Assembly (NCBI GenBank): GCA_019241645.1
Contig: JAFAWQ010000047.1
Location: forward strand, 20,806-84,805
Length of the DNA: 64,000 bases
Direction of reading: 5' to 3'
Origin: Alphaproteobacteria bacterium
Lineage (GTDB): Bacteria; Pseudomonadota; Alphaproteobacteria; Micropepsales; Micropepsaceae
Each line of letters begins with the position of its first letter. Position 1 is the stretch's first letter. The notes under the pieces are model-generated. The model worked only from the letters and a program-made list of their open reading frames with translations, did not search any database and had not been told where the DNA came from. Shown here piece after piece: positions 1 through 8,393 of the stretch. A program made the position numbers and the translations under genes.

Positions 1-1752
1 CTCGGATCGGGGAAAGAGTTCATACCAGCTGGAGAACTGCGCCTGCAGACGCTCCACGTCGATGACATAGGTCTTGCTGCGGGCCTTGAAGCGGCACGGG
101 TCGGCGCGACGCATCATCTCGACGGTTTCTGGCGCAATTAAGAGCGCCGCACGATCGTTCGCGCAAAGCGCATCGAACCCGCGCAGGATCGCGGCGAGCC
201 CCCGCTTCTCCACGCCGCCCGATTGCTGCGCGGCATCCTGCAGCATCTGCTGGCCCTCGCGAAGTTCCAGCGTGAGATCGAGACCGGCATCGCGTTTGCG
301 ATGGAGATCGCGCAGGAAAGTGCCGTAGCGATCGATCCCCGCCTCCACCGCAAATTCGTGCCGCCCGATGCGCTCTGGTGGCACCACCGCGCTCCAGCGG
401 TCATTCGAGTGAAGCTGCATTCGCACGCGCTTCCACCCGTCTTCGTCCTCGGCGCGGACATGGACCTCCGCCGCAATCACCGGGTGGCCGTCGGTGAAAA
501 TGTCGGCGGCGATCGCGATCTGTTCGCCAACCACCGCTTTGGCTGCGAACGCGCCATCGTCCACAGCAGGGGACACATTGGCGATGACGACGCGCGGAGA
601 GTCAGTCGCGGAACCGACGCTTCGCCGTGCGTCGTCGCTCCGGGAGATGACCACCGGCGCGCGCCGGGCGCGAAACACACGCACTTCGCCCGGCCTCAAT
701 CTGCTTCCCTCACCTGTGAATGGCGGCACAGCCTCAAGCCGGTTGAAAGAGCCCAGCCGGCTGAGAAGGTCCTGGCTGGGCTCCACGGCCACAATCGGAT
801 TGGGATTTACGAGTGCGACGAGCGCTTCTTCGGAAAGGCGCATGTCTGGAGCTTTCGCGCGCAATAGAATGGTCAGCGGCGCTCCTGGCCCCGTCAGCGA
901 TTGCAGCTGGCCGTTGACCCACCGCGTTTCGCAAACGAAGGCGTTCGCGGCGCGTATTGCGGCATCGAGATCGACCGAGTCCCCCTCCGATTCCGGTTTG
1001 GCATAGTTGAGCGGCATCATGATGCCGGTGCCTGTGACGGCAGCCAGCGCAAGGCGGCCGCAACGTTGACGCGACGAGGCGGGCGGGAGTTTCGCGGAAG
1101 ATTCGACCTGTGCGATCATCGGCGCCACCCTCGAAAGCGCTTCATACTCTTCGATCAGCCAAGCCGCGCGCCCGTCCCACCAGGGAAGAGAAGACAGGGT
1201 GAAATCGAAACCGGTCAGCGATGACGCGCGATTCCGCTGCTCGCCTGTCGTATCGGCGATGAACGTCACGCGGTTGGGACCATTATGCGCGGCAGTGTCC
1301 ATCAGCGCTTCGCGCACCACGGGCGGGGTCGAACTCGGATGGAGCAGGCGGACGCCACGAACGCCGGCAGTCAACCAGCCCGCAAGTTGCTCTGACCACC
1401 ATGCAACAAGGGGGCCGGCCGCTTGCGAGGGCCGCAAATAAGCGCGGCCCTTTCCCGGGCCGGGATGGCGCGGATCAACCACTTCACCCGGTTCGCCAGT
1501 GCGTCGAATTGCGAAGCTTTCGGGATACCGGGCAACCACCGGGTGACGCAGATCCAGCTCAGCGACGTTCAAATCGATAAACAGAGACAGTCCACGGCTG
1601 CCGCATGCCCGCGCCAGCGCGGCGTCGACCCGTTCGCCACTGCTTTCGATAAGGATCGTGTCGAAGCCGAGCCGTTGGACCCGTTCAAGGATCTGCGATG
1701 TTTCGCCGGCCAGTTCAGGGCATCCGATATGGCAGATTCTTAAGGCAGACAT
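1..1752 (-). CDS. glgE: GlgE-like maltose-1-phosphate maltosyltransferase, N-terminal part (runs off window)
   Basis: An open frame of 584 codons runs from ATG at 1752 out of the window at position 1. Residues about 384-510 match the N-domain of GlgE (NVSPAVDDGAF, DIFTDGHP, then WYELFPRS at the window edge, where the catalytic barrel should begin). GlgE extends alpha-1,4-glucan using maltose-1-phosphate in the trehalose-to-glucan route. Classical GlgE starts near this N-domain, so the first roughly 375 residues are an extension. They look like a GH13-type barrel (FIDLNVAELD, GVRGVRLLHP) in which the usual GFRxD nucleophile Asp is absent, so that part is probably non-catalytic. GlgE assignment rests on established family sequence; the role of the extension is inference. 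Confidence 0.82.
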   Translation of the reverse strand, partial: MSALRICHIGCPELAGETSQILERVQRLGFDTILIESSGERVDAALARACGSRGLSLFIDLNVAELDLRHPVVARYPESFAIRRTGEPGEVVDPRHPGPGKGRAYLRPSQAAGPLVAWWSEQLAGWLTAGVRGVRLLHPSSTPPVVREALMDTAAHNGPNRVTFIADTTGEQRNRASSLTGFDFTLSSLPWWDGRAAWLIEEYEALSRVAPMIAQVESSAKLPPASSRQRCGRLALAAVTGTGIMMPLNYAKPESEGDSVDLDAAIRAANAFVCETRWVNGQLQSLTGPGAPLTILLRAKAPDMRLSEEALVALVNPNPIVAVEPSQDLLSRLGSFNRLEAVPPFTGEGSRLRPGEVRVFRARRAPVVISRSDDARRSVGSATDSPRVVIANVSPAVDDGAFAAKAVVGEQIAIAADIFTDGHPVIAAEVHVRAEDEDGWKRVRMQLHSNDRWSAVVPPERIGRHEFAVEAGIDRYGTFLRDLHRKRDAGLDLTLELREGQQMLQDAAQQSGGVEKRGLAAILRGFDALCANDRAALLIAPETVEMMRRADPCRFKARSKTYVIDVERLQAQFSSWYELFPRSE

Positions 1753-1792
1753 TCCTGACCTCAGCCCGGCCGCGCGAAGCGCGCGAGCCTAG

Positions 1793-1818
1793 AACTCCGA
1801 AAAATGCTCGCCGGTTCC
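1793..1818 (-). promoter_or_regulatory. Weak EcfG-type promoter candidate upstream of glgE
   Basis: On the minus strand GGAAC is followed after 17 bases by AGTT, 41 bases upstream of the glgE start. This is one base off the alphaproteobacterial general-stress consensus GGAAC-N16/17-CGTT. Trehalose/glucan genes are common members of that regulon, which makes the site plausible but not certain. Confidence 0.35.
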
Positions 1819-1868
1819 TAACAACGCGCTAAAGGCCAAAGAGAGCGGTTTTAAGGCGAACGCCGCCG

Positions 1869-2405
1869 TTAAGGCGCGCCCCCACCCTTGGGAAGCTGCT
1901 GCGCCATCGACAGGTGTTCCTGCAGAGCCGGCAACGTGTCGGCCGCGAACTTTTTCAGGTCGGCATCCTTGCCGTTCTGCGACTCGCTCGTGAACAGCAT
2001 TACGGCCTGATTGTGGGCCTGGATCTGCTGCTGGGCGTAGAGGGTATCGAAGCTCGCTCCTTTGGCTGCGCGCAACCGGCTCAACATCGCCTTGTGCTGC
2101 GCGTCCAGCGAAGTCGGAATGGCCAGCCCGTGCTTGTTGGCGGCCAATGATTTTAGCGCGTCACTTGTCTTGGTGTGATCCGTTACCATCCGGCTCGCAA
2201 AGGTCTTGGTGTCGGCGCTCGTGGCCTTTGTCTGTGCGAGTTCGCTCGCCTGGATTTCAAATTTGTCACTGATGGCGACCGCCTTGACAAAGCTCGCATC
2301 ACCGACCGGCGCCGTACCGGACGACATTGTCGTGCTCGTTTGCGCTAGCGCGGGCAGAGCAAAAACGGTGGCCGATAGGGCGGCCGCGAAAACAGAGGCG
2401 CGCAT
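1869..2405 (-). CDS. Secreted DUF4142 family protein
   Basis: The 178-residue product starts with a signal peptide (hydrophobic residues 5-20, AQT after ALA). It then has the two-helix DUF4142 signature: ISDKFEIQASELAQ, FASRMVTDHTKTS and a C-terminal LQEHLSMAQQL. DUF4142 proteins are exported, ferritin-like helical-bundle proteins; their biochemical role is unknown, but they often belong to the general stress regulon of Alphaproteobacteria. A consensus EcfG-type promoter lies just upstream (2438-2462). The gene stands alone, transcribed away from the MFS operon end at 2481. Confidence 0.88.
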   Translation of the reverse strand: MRASVFAAALSATVFALPALAQTSTTMSSGTAPVGDASFVKAVAISDKFEIQASELAQTKATSADTKTFASRMVTDHTKTSDALKSLAANKHGLAIPTSLDAQHKAMLSRLRAAKGASFDTLYAQQQIQAHNQAVMLFTSESQNGKDADLKKFAADTLPALQEHLSMAQQLPKGGGAP

Positions 2406-2437
2406 GAGTTTTCTCCGCTGTTGAAAGACACAATATG

Positions 2438-2462
2438 AACGGATGGCGCGAGGGCACGTTCC
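2438..2462 (-). promoter_or_regulatory. EcfG-type general-stress promoter for the DUF4142 gene
   Basis: Read on the minus strand, GGAAC is followed after exactly 16 bases by CGTT, an exact match to the EcfG/SigT/RpoE2-type consensus. The -10 element lies 33 bases upstream of the ATG at 2405, giving a short leader. No other promoter-like signal was noticed in this gap. Confidence 0.75.
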
Positions 2463-2480
2463 CTAAGGGGACCCCAGTTC

Positions 2481-4112
2481 CTACCGCGACGTGGCGTTTT
2501 GGTTTCCCTTTAATCCGCCAAGCGTGACGCCGCTGCATTCCTGGCGGTCTTGTCGGTTGCGGGCTGAGTAGGCTTCCGTTGAAAAATCCCGGCGGGGCAA
2601 CAGTGCCAGCGCGATCAGCGCCGGAACGAACAGCGCCGCCATGAGAAACCAGCCCTCGTTGAGCGATTGCGCGAAAGCGGCGCGCTGCACCATCGGCGCA
2701 ATCATGTGTTTGAGCGTCTCACCGATCGGTCCCATGGCATGGCCGTGAAACATCGCGGTGGGCAGTCCCACCGCGGCAGCTGCATCGGCGTCGCCGGCCT
2801 GCAACCTTTCAATCAGCCGCGAGGCATGGCCGGCGGTGCGCTGCTGTAGAATGGTGTCCACCAGCGCGATGCCGATGGCGCCGCCGAGGTTTCGGAGGAG
2901 ATTGAACTGGGCGCTTGCATCTGACCGGTCCCACTGCGGCCAACCCTCCATGGCAAGACGGGTCGAAGGAATGATGCAGAACATGATTCCGGCGCCCCGC
3001 AAAATCTGCGGGACCACCAGCCCTGCGAAATCCGTATGGATTGTGCAAAAGCCGTCGGCAACCAGACCGGCGGCGAACATCGTGTAGCCAAGAGCCGCCA
3101 TGGCACGGCCGCTGATGCGGCATTCCAGCAAGGCTGCGACCGGGGCCGAAACGAGCTGCGCCAGCCCAGCGACGATCATGATTTCGCCGATCTCGAGCGC
3201 CGTATGCTTGCGGACGAAGCCCAGGAACAGCGGGAGCAGATACACAGACCCGAATAGCCCTATGCCAAGAATGAAGCTTAAGAAACATGCCGCCGAGAAG
3301 CCGCGATCCTTGTACCGGCGCAATTCCAGAAACGGACGGCGCCGTGTCAGGCATTGATGCACGGCCAGCGCGAACGAGACCGGGCAAACAATCAGCAGAG
3401 TGTTCACGAACGGTCCGGTCCAGTGGCGGTGCGGCGCTTCCTTCAGCAGCAGTTCGAGACTGGCCAGGAAGACGGCGGCGAGAAGGACGGTGAGGAAATC
3501 GATGTCGGTGAGCGCTCGGAGGTTGGCCCGGCCGCTGGGAACAAGAACCGCCACCATGCCGCCGAACAGCGCGCCCGGAATCACATTGACCAAAAAGATG
3601 GCGTGCCAGCTGTACGTCTGGGTGAGGAAGCCGCCGAACGCGGGCCCCACGGTCGGCGCGATCATGGCGAATGTGCCGGCGATTACGGTGGCCAGCGTAT
3701 GCAGGCGCCGCGGAAACAGCTCGAAGATCGCGGTAAAGACGGCCGGGATAAGCGCGCCGCCGAAAAACCCCTGCACGGTGCGGAACGCGACGAGTTCGGC
3801 AAAGTTGGTGCTCATTGCGCAGCCGATGCTCGCCAACGTGAAGGCGAAGGTGGCGCCGGCGAAAAGCCAGCGCACGGTTAGCGCGCGCGTCATGAATCCC
3901 GTCAGCGGTATGCCGACAATCTCCGCCATCAAATAGCTTGTCTGAATCCAGCTGAGCCGGTCCTGCGAAATATTCAGCGCTGCGCCGATGTTGGGGAACG
4001 AACTCGCCACCACCTGGATGTCGAGGATCGCCATGAACATGCCGATGCACATGGCGATAAAGCCAAGCCAGGTAAGAATGCTAACCGGCTGTTCCTCCGA
4101 AGGAGGAGTCAC
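2481..4112 (-). CDS. DHA2-family MFS efflux transporter (EmrB/QacA type)
   Basis: Polytopic inner-membrane protein of the 14-helix DHA2 drug:H+ antiporter family. MAILDIQVVASSFPNI in TM1 and FRTVQGFFGGALIPAVF in the motif-C region are typical. I chose the GTG at 4112 because it forms a GTGA overlap with the stop of the upstream oxygenase gene, exactly as at the other two junctions of this operon. A longer frame to ATG 4208 would overlap that gene by 100 bases and adds a non-family N-terminus. An SD-like GGAGGA lies a few codons after the GTG with no usual start at the right distance behind it. As the last gene of a type III PKS operon it probably exports the lipid product (inference). Confidence 0.85.
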   Translation of the reverse strand: MTPPSEEQPVSILTWLGFIAMCIGMFMAILDIQVVASSFPNIGAALNISQDRLSWIQTSYLMAEIVGIPLTGFMTRALTVRWLFAGATFAFTLASIGCAMSTNFAELVAFRTVQGFFGGALIPAVFTAIFELFPRRLHTLATVIAGTFAMIAPTVGPAFGGFLTQTYSWHAIFLVNVIPGALFGGMVAVLVPSGRANLRALTDIDFLTVLLAAVFLASLELLLKEAPHRHWTGPFVNTLLIVCPVSFALAVHQCLTRRRPFLELRRYKDRGFSAACFLSFILGIGLFGSVYLLPLFLGFVRKHTALEIGEIMIVAGLAQLVSAPVAALLECRISGRAMAALGYTMFAAGLVADGFCTIHTDFAGLVVPQILRGAGIMFCIIPSTRLAMEGWPQWDRSDASAQFNLLRNLGGAIGIALVDTILQQRTAGHASRLIERLQAGDADAAAAVGLPTAMFHGHAMGPIGETLKHMIAPMVQRAAFAQSLNEGWFLMAALFVPALIALALLPRRDFSTEAYSARNRQDRQECSGVTLGGLKGNQNATSR

Positions 4113-5164
4113 GAGACTGCAGCGACGCGCCGAACGTCCATGTTGCAGGCGCAATCGCCGGAAAGGGTCGAAATGTTGGCGAGCCGGCGATGCATGACAC
4201 GACGCCATAGTGGGGGAATCAGCGCCAGCATGATGGCCCCTGCGTATCCGCCAGGCAACTCCGGCGCAGCCGCCGTAAGACGCAATCCTTCATAGGGCAT
4301 TGCCGGTGCGCGATGGTGATGACTGTGCCGACCCATGTTGAAAAGCAGTAGATTGGCTGCACCGGAACAATTCCAGCTGAATTGGTCGCCCATGGGTTCC
4401 CGGGGACCGCGCAGCATGCCGTAATGCGCCACGTAATTGAACAGCTCGAGCACAATTATGGCGACAGCACTCTCGGCCGCCAGGAACGCCATCGCACGTG
4501 CCGCGCAAAAAACATAGACAGCGATGTAAAGCAAAGCCGTAATTGCGATATCCTGGAACACGCGATTGCGAACGATCGAAACGGCCGCGTTTCGGGCCCG
4601 GTGCTGTTCAAATCGCCAAGCATAGACTACCTGCCAAACCAGCGTGCGCCACAAGAACGCGTAGAAGCTTTCGCCGTAGCGCGCAGTCGAAGGGTCACGC
4701 AAGGTCGCTACGAAGCGATGATGCCCGTAAATATGCGCTAAACGGAAGTGGCGATAGCTCATTCCGGTCAGCATGAGCGCGCCAAGCCAGCGCTGCCATG
4801 CGCCACGGCTATGCACCATTTCGTGCGCGGCCAGCGCGCCGAACACACCGGTGCAGACGCCGGTTGCAGCGGCGAGACCGACAAACCCAAAGGTGCTCGC
4901 ATCCTGGAACGCCACCTCAAACAGCGCCCAAAGGATCGCCATCAATTGAAGTGGAATGTAGAGCGCCGGTAGCAACCGCTCCGCTGCAACCTCGCCGGCG
5001 CCAACATCGGAATAAGGGATTTCGTGCGCGATCAGCAGCGACAGAAGCAGCGCCGGTACGAGCGCCGAGGGTGCGAAACTCGATAGTCTGTAGAGCAAAG
5101 GGACTGACGCAAGGAACACGAAAGGTCCGGCAAACCGCAGCTGTGTCTGTGCAAGAATCGTCAC
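4109..5164 (-). CDS. AlkB-like membrane di-iron oxygenase/hydroxylase
   Basis: The 351-residue membrane protein carries the histidine clusters of the alkane hydroxylase/xylene monooxygenase family: HEMVH at 114-118, HIYGHH at 144-149, NYVAHYG at 243-249 and NMGRHSHHH at 276-284. These bind the di-iron centre that inserts oxygen into hydrophobic substrates. It starts at GTG 5164, overlapping the stop of the methyltransferase gene (GTGA), and overlaps the transporter gene the same way. In a type III PKS operon it more likely oxidises the alkyl chain or aromatic ring of a phenolic lipid than n-alkanes; that is inference. No rubredoxin gene is nearby. Confidence 0.82.
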   Translation of the reverse strand: MTILAQTQLRFAGPFVFLASVPLLYRLSSFAPSALVPALLLSLLIAHEIPYSDVGAGEVAAERLLPALYIPLQLMAILWALFEVAFQDASTFGFVGLAAATGVCTGVFGALAAHEMVHSRGAWQRWLGALMLTGMSYRHFRLAHIYGHHRFVATLRDPSTARYGESFYAFLWRTLVWQVVYAWRFEQHRARNAAVSIVRNRVFQDIAITALLYIAVYVFCAARAMAFLAAESAVAIIVLELFNYVAHYGMLRGPREPMGDQFSWNCSGAANLLLFNMGRHSHHHRAPAMPYEGLRLTAAAPELPGGYAGAIMLALIPPLWRRVMHRRLANISTLSGDCACNMDVRRVAAVS

Positions 5165-5658
5165 AGCGCGCGACGCGATGCCAACCCGCGCTCCTCCTCG
5201 CGAATGCGCCAGAACAGCAGCAACGCGTTCAAAAGCGAAAACGCTGCCGCGACCCGGACTTCACCGAACACCAATGGCAACACTGCAATCTCGCCAGTGA
5301 CCACAATGTAATTCGGGTGCCGCACGAAACGGTAGGGTCCTCGCCGAACCAGCGGCGCACCTTCCACCGTGATGATCCGCGTCGTCCAGTATGGACCGAG
5401 CGACAACATCGTCCAGACGCGACCAACTTCCAGCACGACATAACCGGCCAGCGGCAGCCAGTAGAGGGGTGTGGGATGCGGCAGCGCCGTGGCGATTGTC
5501 ACCAGCCATGCGCCGTGAAGAATGACGAACAACGGATAGTGTTCGCGGCCAATCTCCACGCCGCCCCGCGTCAGCAGCGCGCGCGTGTTGCGCTCGGCAT
5601 ACACGAGCTCGCCCAGGCGCTGAATGACAACCAGCGCAAGAATGAGGTACGCGCTCAC
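5161..5658 (-). CDS. Isoprenylcysteine carboxyl methyltransferase (ICMT)-family protein
   Basis: 165-residue membrane protein with several hydrophobic helices and the family's C-terminal SAM-binding signature: GPYRFVRHPNYIVV followed by RIREEERGL. ICMT-family members next to type III polyketide synthases, such as SrsB of Streptomyces griseus, O-methylate alkylresorcinols, and that role fits here (inference by analogy). The start is GTG at 5658, overlapping the PKS stop as GTGA. The short length is usual for bacterial members. Confidence 0.85.
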   Translation of the reverse strand: MSAYLILALVVIQRLGELVYAERNTRALLTRGGVEIGREHYPLFVILHGAWLVTIATALPHPTPLYWLPLAGYVVLEVGRVWTMLSLGPYWTTRIITVEGAPLVRRGPYRFVRHPNYIVVTGEIAVLPLVFGEVRVAAAFSLLNALLLFWRIREEERGLASRRAL

Positions 5659-6722
5659 GCACCTTCCAGCATCAGAAAAGCGGCGGAGAATCCAGGGCCC
5701 AGCGCGCTCATTAGCGTGCGGCCCACCACTCCGCGGCTCCGCATCCGGTTCAACACGAAGAGAGCGGTCACCGCGGACATGTTGCCGTAGTCGCGCAACA
5801 CCGCCCGGCTGTCCTCCAATGCGCCTGTGGCGAGGTCCAGCGAAGCCTCAAGTGCATCCAGTACCTTGGCGCCGCCAGGATGACAGGCAAAGCCTTCTAT
5901 ACTGTCCAGCGGAATATCGTTCTTGCGCAAAAAACCGGCCGCGATAGCGCGGAAGTCGCTCGCCACCAGAGAGGGGATGCTTTGCGCGAAGAGCGCCTTC
6001 AGCCCGTCTTCCTCCACTTCCCAACCCATGACATCCAGCGAATTGGGCCATGTGTAACCTCCGTTTGCGCCAAATTCCGGCCCTGTGCCGGAGGTCGAGA
6101 TAATCGCTCCTGCTGCCCCATCACCGAACAAAGCCGCCGCCACGATATTGCTCTTGGAGACATCGTCCTTGCGGAAGGTGAGCGCGCAGAGCTCGACAAC
6201 GAGAAACAGAACACGCGAGCCGGGCATGGCGCGAGCAAGATCGGCGGCCCGTGCCAACCCCGAGACGCCGCCCGCACAGCCAAATCCGAAAATCGGCAAG
6301 CGCGCCACATCGCGGCGCAGCATCATTCGCTCGATCAGCAGTGCATCGAGGCTGGGTGTCGCGATGCCCGTGGTGGAGGCAATCACCACCACGTCGATGT
6401 CCTCCTTCTCGAGACCGGCTTCCGCCAGGCAGTCCAGAGTCACCTTTTCCAGAAGATCGACTGCATTCTTCAGATAGAGCTCGGTCCGTTCCTTCCAGCC
6501 ATGGGCCCGCGTGTACCAATCGATCGGCACGCAGGAATACCGCGTGTCTATGCCTGTATTGTCGAACACCGCGAGGAGGCGGAGGATCTCCGGATGCTCC
6601 TCGAAAAGAATGGCCGCACGGCGCCCAGCCTCGCGCTGATCCACCGGATAGGGTGGAACCGCCGTCTTCAGGGCGTTGAGGCGCGGTTGTCCGGGCATGC
6701 TCTCCTGCTTCCCGCGTGGCAA
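5655..6722 (-). CDS. Type III polyketide synthase (chalcone/alkylresorcinol synthase-like)
   Basis: 355 residues, the usual length of a type III PKS. The thiolase-fold catalytic triad is visible: Cys149 in FGFGCAGG, His281 in FACHPGG and Asn314 in DYGNMS. The C-terminal GPGFSAAFLML matches the family's active-site loop. These enzymes condense malonyl-CoA onto a CoA starter; with a fatty acyl starter they give alkylresorcinols or alkylpyrones. It heads a four-gene operon with methyltransferase, oxygenase and exporter. ATG 6722 is used; ATG 6698 is an alternative start. Confidence 0.9.
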   Translation of the reverse strand: MPRGKQESMPGQPRLNALKTAVPPYPVDQREAGRRAAILFEEHPEILRLLAVFDNTGIDTRYSCVPIDWYTRAHGWKERTELYLKNAVDLLEKVTLDCLAEAGLEKEDIDVVVIASTTGIATPSLDALLIERMMLRRDVARLPIFGFGCAGGVSGLARAADLARAMPGSRVLFLVVELCALTFRKDDVSKSNIVAAALFGDGAAGAIISTSGTGPEFGANGGYTWPNSLDVMGWEVEEDGLKALFAQSIPSLVASDFRAIAAGFLRKNDIPLDSIEGFACHPGGAKVLDALEASLDLATGALEDSRAVLRDYGNMSAVTALFVLNRMRSRGVVGRTLMSALGPGFSAAFLMLEGA

Positions 6723-6810
6723 ACGACGCGAGTTCGCAATGCGTTATTCCATGAAGACTTTTGGAACGCTAATCTGAACCGGCACTGAACCCCGGATCAG
6801 GATCACTCAA

Positions 6811-7962
6811 TTGCTCCCGAAGGACGTAAGGCCCTCAACCCTTGCCGCGCAAGCGCTGGGATGGATTGACGAGCGCACGCGAGCCGTCGCGCCCACGCTG
6901 CATGCCTCCAGCACCTTCCTGCGCGATGAGGACAACCAATACCGGTCGGGGCGCAATTACGCGCGCGCGGACAATCCGGCTTTCGATCAGCCGGAGGCCC
7001 TGCTTACGGCACTCGAAGGCGGTGCGGATGCGATGCTGTTTGCCTCCGGCATGGCGGCGGCTACGGCTGTTTTCCAATCATTGAAGCCTGGCGAACATCT
7101 TGTCGCACCCAAAGTGATGTACTGGTCGCTGCGCAACTGGATTGCCGGCTTTGCCCCGACCTGGGGCATTGCGGTCGATTTCGCCGATATGAGCGATCTC
7201 GATGCGGTGCGGCGTGCGACCCAGCCTGGCCGCACGAAACTGGTGTGGACCGAAACGCCGGGCAATCCCCTTTGGAACATCACCGACATCGCCGCTGTGG
7301 CCGATCTCGCGCATGAAGCCGGCGCTTTGCTGGCGGTGGATTCCACTGTTGCCACTCCGGTTCTGACGCAGCCCATCGCCCTCGGCGCCGATGTCGTCAT
7401 GCATTCGGCGACGAAATACCTGAACGGTCATTCGGACATCGTGGCCGGCGCCCTCGTCACTCGCGCGAAAGACGAATTTTGGGAACGCATCGGTCACAAT
7501 CGCGTGCACCTGGGCGGAATTCCCGGTTCGTTTGAAGCCTGGCTGCTGCTGCGGGGCATGCGCACCCTGTTCCCGCGCGTGCGCACGGCTTGCGCCAGCG
7601 CGCAGAGGATCGCTGAAGCCCTCGCATTGGATGCACGCGTGCAAGAGGTTCTGTATCCCGGTCTGCGCGAATTTCCGGGACATGAAATCGCGGCGCGGCA
7701 GATGCGGGGCGGCTTTGGCGGCATGCTGTCAATTCGCGTGAAAGGCGACGAACAATCAGCCATCGCCACCGCGGCCAGAGTGGAAATCTGGAAGCGCGCC
7801 ACTTCGCTTGGCGGCGTGGAAAGCCTGATCGAGCATCGCGCTTCAGTCGAAGGGCCGGACACACCCTGCCCGCCCGATCTACTACGGCTTTCCACGGGCA
7901 TTGAGGACCCCGACGATCTCATCGCCGATCTGTCGCAAGCCCTCGATCAGGCGCACCGCTAA
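6811..7962 (+). CDS. PLP-dependent cystathionine gamma-synthase/beta-lyase family enzyme
   Basis: 383-residue member of the Cys/Met metabolism PLP family. The cofactor Lys202 lies in HSATKYLNGHSD, preceded by VDSTVATPVL and WTETPGNPLWNI. The C-terminal LRLSTGIEDPDDLIADL is standard for gamma-synthase, beta-lyase and gamma-lyase alike. Substrate cannot be told from sequence; it acts in methionine/cysteine transsulfuration. The start is TTG at 6811 (LPKDVRPSTLAAQ), preceded by AGGATCA. It diverges from the PKS operon and is followed after 2 bases by a small gene. Confidence 0.85.
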   Translation: MLPKDVRPSTLAAQALGWIDERTRAVAPTLHASSTFLRDEDNQYRSGRNYARADNPAFDQPEALLTALEGGADAMLFASGMAAATAVFQSLKPGEHLVAPKVMYWSLRNWIAGFAPTWGIAVDFADMSDLDAVRRATQPGRTKLVWTETPGNPLWNITDIAAVADLAHEAGALLAVDSTVATPVLTQPIALGADVVMHSATKYLNGHSDIVAGALVTRAKDEFWERIGHNRVHLGGIPGSFEAWLLLRGMRTLFPRVRTACASAQRIAEALALDARVQEVLYPGLREFPGHEIAARQMRGGFGGMLSIRVKGDEQSAIATAARVEIWKRATSLGGVESLIEHRASVEGPDTPCPPDLLRLSTGIEDPDDLIADLSQALDQAHR

Positions 7963-7964
7963 CA

Positions 7965-8321
7965 ATGTCGCGCATCAAAGTGTTCACCGCCAATCTCGGT
8001 TTCTATGAAACGGCTGTGGCCACGCGCTCGCGGAAGATGGCGCTGGCACATTGGGGCGTGACCCGCGATCTGTTCCGCGAAGGCACGGCGCAGGAGACAA
8101 ACGATCCCAAGGCAGTGGAAGCGGCGATGCGCAAGGTGGGGCTGATTGTCCGAAGGCCGATCGGCTCCCACGGACCCTTCGAAGAGCGCGCGGAAGCGGA
8201 GCAGGCGCTTCTCCAGACCTTCAAGGCGAAGCCGGCGAACAAGCCTGAGCCAAAGACAAAACAAGCTGCGGCGCGAAAACAATCAACCCGGCATCCTGCC
8301 GCCAAGAAGAAGCGTCGCTGA
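7965..8321 (+). CDS. Conserved small hypothetical protein with basic tail
   Basis: 118 residues. The N-terminal two thirds (VFTANLGFYETAVATRSRK, ALAHWGV, DLFREGTA) resemble short alphaproteobacterial proteins sometimes mislabelled TolA-like. The last 35 residues are low-complexity Lys/Ala/Pro ending in KKKRR. There is no signal peptide or known catalytic motif. It starts 2 bases after the upstream stop codon, so it is almost certainly cotranscribed with the PLP enzyme. Function unknown; the basic tail may bind nucleic acid, but that is a guess. Confidence 0.65.
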   Translation: MSRIKVFTANLGFYETAVATRSRKMALAHWGVTRDLFREGTAQETNDPKAVEAAMRKVGLIVRRPIGSHGPFEERAEAEQALLQTFKAKPANKPEPKTKQAAARKQSTRHPAAKKKRR

Positions 8322-8393
8322 TTTGCTCCGCTCCACTTGTCTCTGGCGCTGGAAGCTGGGTTATGCTGCTGCCCATTGAGCGGAGGGTGGGCA

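Noticed and set aside
223..867. Plus-strand frame opposite glgE
   Set aside because: His/Arg-rich shadow without family resemblance; the minus strand is clean GlgE.
3354..3881. Plus-strand frame opposite the MFS transporter
   Set aside because: Low-complexity charged shadow; sense strand encodes conserved membrane helices.
6763..6790. GGAAC upstream of the PLP enzyme
   Set aside because: The expected -10 position reads ACTG instead of CGTT.
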